NCBI GenBank assembly: GCA_014584635.1
Contig: JACTML010000109.1
Location: 1-20,635, forward strand
Direction: 5' to 3'
Length of the DNA stretch: 20,635 bases
From: Nitrosomonas eutropha
Lineage (GTDB): Bacteria > Pseudomonadota > Gammaproteobacteria > Burkholderiales > Nitrosomonadaceae
Positions within the stretch are counted from its first letter, which is position 1, and the number at the start of each line of letters is the position of its first letter. The notes under the pieces were generated by a model, which was given only the letters and a program-made list of their open reading frames with translations, did no database searches and was not told the origin of the DNA. Below, piece after piece: positions 13,765 through 20,635 of the stretch. The translations under genes and the position numbers were made by a program.

Positions 13765-15849
13765 CTAAAACTGGTACGACACAGCCAGTTTGTAATTACG
13801 TCCGGGATCTTTCAGGACATTCAGGTGGCGGCGATAATCTTTATCGGTCAGGTTATCGATGCCGAAATCAAGGCGGAATCCTTTCGCCGGGCCGCTTTGT
13901 GGTGACCAGGTCAGTGTCAGATCGTGAAGTGTATAGCCAGGAGTAGGCGTTCCCCCTGTTGGTACCCGGTTCTGCGCGGAAACAATACTGCTGCGCCAGC
14001 CCAGTGAAAGATCGTAGGTTGGCCAGTTCAACCCGGCCAGGACGATCCACTTGTCCGGTTGCACGTTGGACAATACGCCGCCGTCTGTACGATTGTAACC
14101 ACGTGTCTGCGCGTAGGAGAAACCGGTATAGGCGTATTTCATTGCATAGTTGGCTTCGATTTCAAACCCTTCCAGTACAGCGTCATGTACATTATCGCTG
14201 CTGGTTGTCCCGCCCCGACCGGGATTGCCCGGAATCGGATAAAAAACGAAATCAACCATCAGATCAACAAAATCTTTCACCTTGTTATGAAAATAGGCGC
14301 CGCGAACGGTCAGTTGGTCGTTCGCGTACAACAAGTCTGATTTTTGTATACGTGCGCCAATTTCCTTGTTAAACGCGGTTTCCGGTTTCAGGTTCGGATT
14401 GGGGGTGAACAGATTAGCGCAACCCGGACCGCAACTGAAATGCGTGCCGGTGGTGAACAGTTCGCTCAGGGTGGGGGCGCGGAATGCTTCGCTATAGCCA
14501 CCGATAATGGAAAACCAGTCGGTTACCCGGAGTGCGCCGCCCAGTTTGAAATTGACGCGGTTGTTTTTATTGCTGCTGGTGGCAATTCCATCTGCCTGAC
14601 TATCATAATGATCCCAACGTACACCCGGAGTAAGTGACAGACGATCCCATAAAGTGATTTCATCTTGCAGGTAGATGCCAACAACGTCGGTACTGCCGCG
14701 CGGAAATTCAGGGCGTATCGCGCCATTGCGCTTGCCTTTTGCCTCGTTGTGATAATAATCAACACCATAGGTAAATAACTGGGTGGCGAATTCGCTCAGA
14801 TTCAGGCGCGAGCTGTTGTGTGCGTTAACGCCGGTGGTGGAAAAATCGGTTTCGTCCCGTCGCCGGTCAAACAGCCGTTTTTCCAGGCTGTACGTTGTGT
14901 TGTGATAGACCAGTACTTCCGGGTTCAGCCAGGTGTTGTTCGCATTCTCGTAGCGATAACGCAACGTGTAGTTGCGCTGCTCGGTATCTCGGTCTACCAG
15001 TGTATTCGGCGTGGCGGCAGCTTGTGAGTTGGAAGGTACTTCTCCGGACTGGTCAAACGTCTGGGCAGAAAACATGAACTGGTGATCTCCCGGAGTCCAG
15101 TTGAACTTGGCCAGACTGGCATAGGATTCAAAGCGGGAATGTTGCAGTTTTGAGCCATCGCCATGACGGATATCGCTCGCCGCATTGCGGTAAGAAAAAT
15201 CCAGCAGATAATCAAATTGTTCACCAAGCAGGCCATAAGCACTGATACCGGGAATGTACTGCTCGTTCATGCTTTGGAAGCCTCCTCTGATTTTTACACC
15301 AAAGCGTTCATCAGGCCGCAGCAGATCGGTTGCATCCAGTGTTGTGAAAGAGATTACCCCGCCGAGTGCGCCGCTGCCCCATGTGGTTGAAGCCGGGCCG
15401 CGCATGACATCCACCCGTTTGAGCAGGGAGGGGTCCGTAAATATCCGGGCGTTATGTCCCCGATTAAAATCCTGTCTGGCACCATCCAGCAGAAACAGGA
15501 TACGGCCGTCCCCCATGCCGCGTATCACCGGGTTTAGCCCCAAATTGCGCGGACCACCTCCCAGTTCAACGTTGGGCAGGTAGCGTAATACGTCGCTGAT
15601 GTCGGCAGCTTGTCTGGTTCGTATTTGTTCAGTATCAACCACACTGATGGATTCAGGAACTTCATTGACCTTGCGGCTGGTACGGGTGGCAGTAACCGTA
15701 ATTTCCTGCAGATTGGCAGAAGCCAGCTCCTGTCCTGTTGAAGGGCTGATCTGCTGGGCGTGGGCGGTGGTATAAAGGGTCAGTGCACTTGTAATTGTTA
15801 AAAAATGAACCCCGGATATAACCAGGGAGTGTTTAAGCCTGAATGGCAT
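13765..15849 (-). CDS. TonB-dependent heme/hemoglobin receptor (HemR/HmuR type)
   Basis: A 694-residue outer-membrane receptor. The signal peptide is cleaved after AHA (residue 31), the TonB box EITVTATR is at 49-56, a plug domain extends to roughly 170, then a 22-strand barrel ends in the terminal Phe of KLAVSYQF. The heme-receptor FRAP box is at 456-459 and the NPNL box at 484-487, with His470 between them. His132 in the plug (RGHNARIFTDPSLLKRV) matches the other heme ligand known from HemR. These two histidines and boxes separate heme receptors from siderophore receptors. Cys473 and Cys477 in the same loop may form a disulfide. The ATG has a strong site, GGAGGA, partly paired in a hairpin. 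It lies 82 bases after the chelatase-like gene and probably shares its Fur-controlled transcript. Confidence 0.92.
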   Translation of the reverse strand: MPFRLKHSLVISGVHFLTITSALTLYTTAHAQQISPSTGQELASANLQEITVTATRTSRKVNEVPESISVVDTEQIRTRQAADISDVLRYLPNVELGGGPRNLGLNPVIRGMGDGRILFLLDGARQDFNRGHNARIFTDPSLLKRVDVMRGPASTTWGSGALGGVISFTTLDATDLLRPDERFGVKIRGGFQSMNEQYIPGISAYGLLGEQFDYLLDFSYRNAASDIRHGDGSKLQHSRFESYASLAKFNWTPGDHQFMFSAQTFDQSGEVPSNSQAAATPNTLVDRDTEQRNYTLRYRYENANNTWLNPEVLVYHNTTYSLEKRLFDRRRDETDFSTTGVNAHNSSRLNLSEFATQLFTYGVDYYHNEAKGKRNGAIRPEFPRGSTDVVGIYLQDEITLWDRLSLTPGVRWDHYDSQADGIATSSNKNNRVNFKLGGALRVTDWFSIIGGYSEAFRAPTLSELFTTGTHFSCGPGCANLFTPNPNLKPETAFNKEIGARIQKSDLLYANDQLTVRGAYFHNKVKDFVDLMVDFVFYPIPGNPGRGGTTSSDNVHDAVLEGFEIEANYAMKYAYTGFSYAQTRGYNRTDGGVLSNVQPDKWIVLAGLNWPTYDLSLGWRSSIVSAQNRVPTGGTPTPGYTLHDLTLTWSPQSGPAKGFRLDFGIDNLTDKDYRRHLNVLKDPGRNYKLAVSYQF

Positions 15850-15860
15850 GAGGGCTTCCT

Positions 15861-15882
15861 CCAGAAATTTATATGTTTCTGG
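15861..15882 (-). promoter_or_regulatory. Hairpin touching the heme receptor ribosome site
   Basis: In the minus-strand transcript CCAGAAA pairs with TTTCTGG (7 bp, 8-base loop). The last GG of the stem is also the first GG of the GGAGGA Shine-Dalgarno (plus 15857-15862). The structure could tune translation of the receptor. Pairing is seen; regulation is inference. Confidence 0.35.
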
Positions 15883-15931
15883 CTGGCTGGCGGAATGCTG
15901 GCTGACTGTTTTATTGGTATAAGATTGTTTT

Positions 15932-17644
15932 TTAATTGGCTATCATCTGTTGTTTTTGCTGGGCTATACCCTGCTGGATCTGTTCTTCTACCCATTGGGT
16001 AAACAGTGGGTGGGGCGCGAAACCTTCTCCCAACTCAAATCTCAATCCATTGAGAAAACGTTTCTCTGGTCCGGTACCGGTTGTGCGTGCCGGGATAACA
16101 ATGGCTGTTCCTTCCTGTTTATCAGCTTCGGTCACCATGGCCCTGATTTTCTTGACCCACGGCTCGCGTTTCTCCGGCCAGTCTTCGCGCCAGGTACCGG
16201 TTTTAAAAGCCTTGAATTTTTGTCCACCGTTATTGCTCATATAGCGGGCAATGCTTTCCAGTTCCCGCAGCCATTTTTCATTTTGCTGATCGTCCCGGGC
16301 GCCGTGAGCTGTCAGGATGACGGTTTCTTTAGCTGGATCTCTGGAAAGTGCCAGTACGCGATCAAATAATGCCCGTGCGAACAATGGGTTATCTTCATAT
16401 CCGCCTGTCCAGAAAACCGGCAAGGAGGTCAGAATTCTGGCTGGCGGGATGTCGGGCTGGCCGTGGTGGCCGTGTCCGCTGCCTTTGTTTGAATCGTGTG
16501 AATCCTGTTGGTTTTCGATATCCAGGCCGGTCAGGTAGCTGATTTCCTGGCGAAAGGAATGGCTGGTTGCATAAGCGCTGACAACAATGGCTGTCTGGGC
16601 GCCACGCTGCTCCAGCTTACGCAGTGCGCGCTCAATGGTGAAAGGATCTGCCATGGAAAAAGCGTACTCGATCTTGTAACGATCCGTCAGCGGCTGTACC
16701 GCTGTACGCAAATTTTCGTTCCAGTGGAAATCGGCGCCGTGGGCAAACAGAATGACGCCGATATTTTCTGCAACCAATGGCAGGTTGCGATTGGCTTCCC
16801 GCTGCATCCACATGGTCAGTTGCTGAGGTTCGATACCGGAACGGCCCAGTGCGGTATTTTTGGGCAGAAACCATTGCAGGCGACTTTCCAGTGACATCAT
16901 GTGATCGTGTTTGGGGCCCAGGGCGAATGGAATAACCTGACTGCTGACACCTTTGCCAACCGATTTCAGGGATGCGAGCGTATTGGAAAGTTGCCGTTTT
17001 ACTTTGTCAGCATAATTTTCCGGTGTTTCATCTTCTTTTCTTTCCGGAAGAATCAGCACATTGACTGATCGGAAGTGGATGTCTTGTGCTGCCTGTTTGG
17101 CAATGCGCTTCCAGTCGTCATACATCGCCCGCCGATCCTTGTCCTCCTGCGCGCCGTACCCCACTACCAGCAGATGCTGATGATCAGCTGCTGCCATAGT
17201 GCGTAACTGGGAAGCGAGTGCTTCAACTGCGAAATAGCTGGATCCGTAAGGATGGGCAAAAACAGTGGGAACAATTTTGTTTTCCTCCGTGATCAGAGTG
17301 CGAACCAGCTGGTAATGTGGCTCCGCCGTAGAGATAAACAGAGGCAATACCACAATGCGATTGATTTTCTGGCTGTAAAGATGATCAAGCGCCAGTTTCA
17401 ATGTTTGCCGGGTACGATCATCCGTTACCAGTACCAGTGCTGCCGGATGATCTGCTGCAAATGATGCAAATGCATCGCGGATTTCTTCGTTGCCGACAAA
17501 TCCACGGTCAGCTGCCACTACCAGGAAGCCGGTCTGGCTGGGTGAGTCCGTATCGGCTGCGTATATCTTTCCGGTGCCCAGCAGAACAAATGTCAATAAA
17601 TAAAGTGATATAACAGTTTTTACTGTTTTAACTCCCAAAAACAT
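15932..17644 (-). CDS. Secreted protein with four CbiX/class II chelatase-like units
   Basis: A 570-residue protein with a Sec signal peptide (MFLGVKTVKTVISLYLLTFV, probable cleavage after residue 29). Four units each begin with the strand-turn that carries the catalytic HG in CbiX/sirohydrochlorin chelatases and ferrochelatase-like folds: VVAADRG near 41, VVGYGAQ (Tyr163), FAHGAD (His302) and TAHGAR (His447). Only the last two keep the His. A His-rich linker (HGHH at 391-394) separates units three and four. Known CbiX enzymes are cytoplasmic and insert Co or Fe into sirohydrochlorin; a secreted four-unit form suggests periplasmic tetrapyrrole or metal handling, which I infer. The ATG at 17644 has GGAG six bases before it; a longer frame would need TTG at 17692. 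It is flanked by the long DUF2325 gene (78 bases) and the heme receptor (82 bases). Confidence 0.78.
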   Translation of the reverse strand: MFLGVKTVKTVISLYLLTFVLLGTGKIYAADTDSPSQTGFLVVAADRGFVGNEEIRDAFASFAADHPAALVLVTDDRTRQTLKLALDHLYSQKINRIVVLPLFISTAEPHYQLVRTLITEENKIVPTVFAHPYGSSYFAVEALASQLRTMAAADHQHLLVVGYGAQEDKDRRAMYDDWKRIAKQAAQDIHFRSVNVLILPERKEDETPENYADKVKRQLSNTLASLKSVGKGVSSQVIPFALGPKHDHMMSLESRLQWFLPKNTALGRSGIEPQQLTMWMQREANRNLPLVAENIGVILFAHGADFHWNENLRTAVQPLTDRYKIEYAFSMADPFTIERALRKLEQRGAQTAIVVSAYATSHSFRQEISYLTGLDIENQQDSHDSNKGSGHGHHGQPDIPPARILTSLPVFWTGGYEDNPLFARALFDRVLALSRDPAKETVILTAHGARDDQQNEKWLRELESIARYMSNNGGQKFKAFKTGTWREDWPEKREPWVKKIRAMVTEADKQEGTAIVIPARTTGTGPEKRFLNGLRFELGEGFAPHPLFTQWVEEQIQQGIAQQKQQMIAN

Positions 17645-17722
17645 ACTTTCTCCGTGTTGTAGATAAAAAATAAATAGGGACAGACTATTCAACAGAAATA
17701 GCGGGGCGGCTGCGTTACGGTT

Positions 17723-19027
17723 TCAGGTGGCTGGATGGATTGAGCAGTTGATACTGGCTTTACCCGTTGTGATTTTTGTCAGCGCTGTTGCAAAACTGGA
17801 GATCCCTGTTCCCTTGAAGAGCAGACAGGGTTTGCGTCCCAGGCGGCAAAGTCTTTTGATCTGATAGTAGGCAGCATGGCTGACACAATCGGTTGGACAG
17901 ATTACGGCTGTGGCACCGTATACCATCTCCGGTAAACGGGATAATGCATCTTCCTGTCCGCCATCGTGATGTGATAATTTGAGACCGAGCTGTCTGGCAA
18001 GTGCGCGATAGTGTGGTACCAGTGCGGATCGACCGCCTACGCACAGAATGCAGTCATGGCTGTTGACGCCAGTGGTGGTCTCGGCTGTTTCCTGTTCGAT
18101 CGTTTCGCTGGAATTAAGCGCCAGCAGTAAATTTTCAAGAGCGTTGCGCTCGGCGTGCAGGGTGTCGCGTTCGCGATAAAGCTCGGTCAGGCTGTGGCAG
18201 GCATTTTTAAGGGATTGCTTGAGTTCACTGACCTGCGCGAGCCGGATTCGCAATTGCTCATTTTCTGTTGTTACTCGCATCAGGCATTGGCTCATTTTCA
18301 GCATGGCCTGGCTTGATTCCAGTTTTTTTAGTTGCTGGCGAAGCGCTTCATTTTCACGCTGGAATTGCTGCAGTTGCCTGATTTCATTGGTGGCTTGTTC
18401 TAGCCGCTGGCGTAAGCGCAATTCGGTTTGCGCGTGTTTTTCCCTGGCCTGCTCCAGTTGTCCGGCCAGTTCCTTCAACTGTTGTCCGTTTTCACTCAAT
18501 CGGCTCTGCGCAGCGGAAAGCCCGGCAACTGCTTCATGCATATGCATGTGGATCCTGTCATGGATCTGCTTTCTGCTTGCAGAACTGATTCGCTTGTGGG
18601 TGAGGGCTGCCCAGAGTGCACCGGCAACTCTTCCGCTGGCAAACCTGGTCTCCCAGAGTGTCAGTACCTCGTCATCGGTTTTGACAGCATCAAATTGCCT
18701 GATCTGGTTTGCATACAATCGATCAAGGTGCTTGTGGATCGTTTCTGATACCGGGTTGCGGGAAGTAATGCGGCAGACTGCTTCTACATGCAGATCATGT
18801 GCATCGCTGATCGCTGCCTTGAAATCAAAACGTTTGGCAAAACGCTCAAGGTCTGCAGCAGGCAAGCAAAGCCCGATAACCGGACAGTGATGGATTTTGT
18901 CCAGATCCCAGAGTTTTGTGCGTTTTATGGGACGGGGAGACAGATCGATTTTTATGTTTTCTGCTGATTGGGTTTCGGACGATGAGGTATTGATTTTCGG
19001 CTGTCGCTGAATGACAGGTGCAAACAT
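17723..19027 (-). CDS. Coiled-coil protein with C-terminal DUF2325 domain
   Basis: A 434-residue protein in three parts. The N-terminal region has Cys and His clusters (DKIHHCPVIGLC, HDLHVEAVC, IHMHMHEA). A long Gln/Glu/Leu-rich coiled coil runs from about 155 to 310 (ELAGQLEQAREKHAQTELRL and following). A DUF2325 domain from Cys326 to the end has ILCVGGRSAL, ICPTDC (Cys377, Cys381), His384, Cys394 and Cys401. The biochemical role of DUF2325 is not known. No signal peptide is seen, so it should be cytoplasmic. The ATG at 19027 is chosen because AAGGAG stands just upstream; an earlier ATG at 19165 would lie upstream of the Fur-overlapped promoter. It is the first gene of the Fur-controlled unit that continues into the chelatase-like and heme receptor genes. 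Confidence 0.78.
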   Translation of the reverse strand: MFAPVIQRQPKINTSSSETQSAENIKIDLSPRPIKRTKLWDLDKIHHCPVIGLCLPAADLERFAKRFDFKAAISDAHDLHVEAVCRITSRNPVSETIHKHLDRLYANQIRQFDAVKTDDEVLTLWETRFASGRVAGALWAALTHKRISSASRKQIHDRIHMHMHEAVAGLSAAQSRLSENGQQLKELAGQLEQAREKHAQTELRLRQRLEQATNEIRQLQQFQRENEALRQQLKKLESSQAMLKMSQCLMRVTTENEQLRIRLAQVSELKQSLKNACHSLTELYRERDTLHAERNALENLLLALNSSETIEQETAETTTGVNSHDCILCVGGRSALVPHYRALARQLGLKLSHHDGGQEDALSRLPEMVYGATAVICPTDCVSHAAYYQIKRLCRLGRKPCLLFKGTGISSFATALTKITTGKASINCSIHPAT

Positions 19028-19053
19028 CACAATCTCCTTATGATCTGAATATT

Positions 19054-19092
19054 GATAATGGTAATAATAATTATTATCATTAAAACAATCAA
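19054..19092 (-). promoter_or_regulatory. Fur-controlled promoter of the DUF2325-chelatase-heme receptor unit
   Basis: On the minus strand TTGATT (plus 19087-19092), 17 bases and TATTAT (19064-19069) make a promoter. Two overlapping Fur-like sites cover it: 19066-19084 matches the 19-base consensus at 15 positions, and 19054-19072, read on the plus strand, matches at about 14. Overlapping boxes are typical of cooperative Fur dimers. The operon is therefore expected to be iron-repressed. Confidence 0.75.
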
Positions 19093-19147
19093 CATTATTA
19101 GCTGTTGATGATGGATTCACCCTGAAATATTGTGTAATCATGCGAGG

Positions 19148-19193
19148 TGCGACAATTTGTCGCATTGTTATGTCTCGTGGCTCGGCTTATGAT
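19148..19193 (+). promoter_or_regulatory. Perfect 17-bp dyad and promoter of the second TonB receptor
   Basis: TGCGACAA-T-TTGTCGCA at 19148-19164 is a perfect inverted repeat. Directly after it come TTGTTA (19165-19170), 17 bases and TATGAT (19188-19193), a plausible promoter that leaves a leader of about 100 bases. The dyad position just upstream of -35 suits an activator. The cognate protein is not recognised. Confidence 0.45.
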
Positions 19194-19271
19194 CGGGCTG
19201 CTTGAAGAAGTGCGAATCGATTACGCCTGAGGCGCGCCGGGTGGCTTTGTTGATTCGCAGAATGTTTTCAA

Positions 19272-19281
19272 ATAATGATAA
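19272..19281 (+). promoter_or_regulatory. Partial Fur-like site in front of the second TonB receptor
   Basis: ATAATGATAA matches ten consecutive positions of the Fur consensus but the second half does not. It lies about 20 bases before the ATG. An 8-bp dyad TGCGAATC/GATTCGCA (19211-19259) is also in this leader. Weak evidence for iron control of this gene. Confidence 0.3.
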
Positions 19282-19302
19282 AAGATCAGGGCTAAGGGAA
19301 AA

Positions 19303-20635
19303 ATGAAGAAATACAAAGTGGTTGACAGAAAAATACGGCGTAAACCATTGACTGTATCAGTGGCAGGTGCATTGGCTGTGATGACATCAGCCTGGGTACA
19401 GGCGCAAAGTACGGATGAGCCAATACAGCTGGAAACAATCCAGGTGATTGCACCGGAAGTTGAGCCCGCCATCACGGTGTTGAGTTTGCCGGAAGCCAAG
19501 CGCGCCCTGCGCCAGATTCCGGGAGGCGCCAATGTTATCGATAGCGAAACCTATTCCACCGGCCGTGCATCTACTTTGCAGGACGCGCTGGGTTATTCAC
19601 CGGGGGTATTTGCGCAATCGCGTTCCGGTGCTGAAGAAACACGTTTGTCAATTCGTGGCTCTGGTATTCAGCGCACTTTCCATTTGCGTGGTGTCAAGAT
19701 TTTGCAGGATGGATCGCGGCTGAATCTGGCCGATGGTGCCGCAGATTTTCAGTCGATTGAGCCATTGGCCGCACGTTATGTTGAAGTGTTTCGCGGTGGC
19801 AACGCGCTGCAGTATGGCGCCACCACGCTCGGGGGGGCGATCAACTTTGTGACGCCAACCGGTTATGATGCCGAGCGTATCAGGGTGCGGGGCGAGGCGG
19901 GCAGTTTCGGCTATAACCGGCTGTTTCTTTCTTCCGGTGGGGTACATGGTTCATTGGATTATTTCGCCAGTGTTTCCCGCTACAGTCAGGACGGCTTCCG
20001 TAACTGGGCTGAACAGGAGAACTGGAGAATGTTCAGTAATGCGGGCTATCGCATTACACCCGATCTGGAAACCCGGTTTTATCTGACTTATACCAAATCC
20101 AATACCCATATTCCAGGTAACCTGACGAAAGCGCAGTTGAAAGATAACCCTAAGCAGGCCAATGCGGTGAGCCTTGCAGGTAGGCAGGCGCGTGATCTTG
20201 ATCGGATTCGGGTAGCCAATCGTACCGTGCTTAAACTGGGGGATAATCAAAAGCTGGAGTTTTCCGGATTCTATTCACATACGAATTTATGGCACCCGAT
20301 TTATCAGGTGCTGGATCAACCCACAAACGATTATGGGGTAGCGTTGCGTTACATCAACGAAATGCCGGTAGCGGGGTATCGTAATCGCTTTGTGCTGGGC
20401 TTTGAGCCCAGCTGGGGTGATGTCATGGATAACCGTTTTGTAAATATTCGCGGTAATGCCGGTGCGCGTACTGCCAAATTTGATCAGCACTCTAGTACTT
20501 ACGATGTTTATGCGGAAAATCAATTTTATCTTCTGCCAGAATTATCGCTGATTGCGGGTGGGCAGTACACTTACACAACACGCAAGCAGAAAGATTTATT
20601 TATGGCTGGCGGAATAGATCAAAGCAAAAGTAAAA
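19303..20635 (+). CDS. TonB-dependent receptor, siderophore/ferric-citrate-like, 3' truncated by window
   Basis: The frame is open from the ATG at 19303 to the window edge, 444 codons, so the C-terminal barrel is missing. A signal peptide is cleaved after WVQA (residue 34). The TonB box is ETIQVIA at 44-50. The plug follows, with TLQDALGYSPGVFAQSR, LSIRGSGIQRTFHLRGV, VEVFRGGNALQYGATTLGGA and INFVTP, the order seen in all TonB receptors; then barrel strands begin. There is no N-terminal signalling (STN) domain, so it does not act through an ECF sigma factor in the FecA manner. The plug is closest in style to ferric-siderophore or dicitrate receptors, but the ligand cannot be assigned. AAGGGA just before the ATG supports the start. 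It is divergent from the heme locus. Confidence 0.88.
   Translation, partial: MKKYKVVDRKIRRKPLTVSVAGALAVMTSAWVQAQSTDEPIQLETIQVIAPEVEPAITVLSLPEAKRALRQIPGGANVIDSETYSTGRASTLQDALGYSPGVFAQSRSGAEETRLSIRGSGIQRTFHLRGVKILQDGSRLNLADGAADFQSIEPLAARYVEVFRGGNALQYGATTLGGAINFVTPTGYDAERIRVRGEAGSFGYNRLFLSSGGVHGSLDYFASVSRYSQDGFRNWAEQENWRMFSNAGYRITPDLETRFYLTYTKSNTHIPGNLTKAQLKDNPKQANAVSLAGRQARDLDRIRVANRTVLKLGDNQKLEFSGFYSHTNLWHPIYQVLDQPTNDYGVALRYINEMPVAGYRNRFVLGFEPSWGDVMDNRFVNIRGNAGARTAKFDQHSSTYDVYAENQFYLLPELSLIAGGQYTYTTRKQKDLFMAGGIDQSKSK

Noticed and set aside
18219..18890. A 223-codon plus-strand reading frame rich in Cys and Ser
   Set aside because: It is exactly antisense to the coiled-coil part of the DUF2325 gene; the repetitive Leu/Gln/Glu codons of the real gene keep the opposite frame open. 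No ribosome site or family resemblance.
19028..19165. An N-terminal 46-residue extension of the long DUF2325 protein from ATG 19165
   Set aside because: It would translate through the promoter and Fur boxes, is low-complexity (Asn/Tyr/His), and has no ribosome site, whereas ATG 19027 has AAGGAG.

Overview
The window is about 20.6 kb of bacterial chromosome with dense, mostly minus-strand genes and moderate GC. Outer-membrane features (Lpp/OprI-type lipoprotein, two TonB-dependent receptors, HemP), a FadE-type acyl-CoA dehydrogenase, a PEP-CTERM sorting tail and LysR-type regulation point to a Gram-negative proteobacterium, most likely a betaproteobacterium. A Nitrosomonadaceae-like host is my guess from overall gene style and is not proven. 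No rRNA, tRNA, CRISPR array or intact transposase is visible.

Left part (1-3552): the 3' end of a glutathione S-transferase-like gene, then an alanine-zipper lipoprotein gene flanked by strong hairpins. Convergent to these is a translationally overlapping minus-strand pair, a GT-B-like glycosyltransferase and a phospholipase D-superfamily protein with altered HKD motifs. Middle-left (3721-7953): a fatty-acid module, FadE-like acyl-CoA dehydrogenase followed by a long-chain acyl-CoA ligase. A 48-bp palindromic element flanked by TTAG direct repeats lies between them and looks like a minimal IS-derived (MITE-like) insertion.

Middle (8215-12549): a pirin-DoxX operon divergent from a LysR-type regulator, then a PEP-CTERM surface protein built from autotransporter-passenger-like repeats with its own TTGACA promoter, and a small FAD/NAD(P)H oxidoreductase.

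Right part (12593-20635): an iron/heme region. Minus-strand order is a coiled-coil DUF2325 protein, a secreted protein with four CbiX/chelatase-like units, a heme-type TonB receptor with both predicted heme-ligand histidines, HemP, and a second, short His-rich DUF2325 protein. Two good Fur boxes coincide with the -10 elements in front of the first gene and in front of hemP, so the locus should be induced by iron limitation. A second TonB-dependent receptor gene runs divergently off the right edge, behind a perfect 17-bp dyad that abuts a predicted promoter. No hmuTUV permease, cytoplasmic HemS/HmuS or TonB-ExbBD is present here. The secreted chelatase-like protein and the two DUF2325 proteins sharing one Cys/His signature are the best candidates for an undescribed heme- or metal-handling system.
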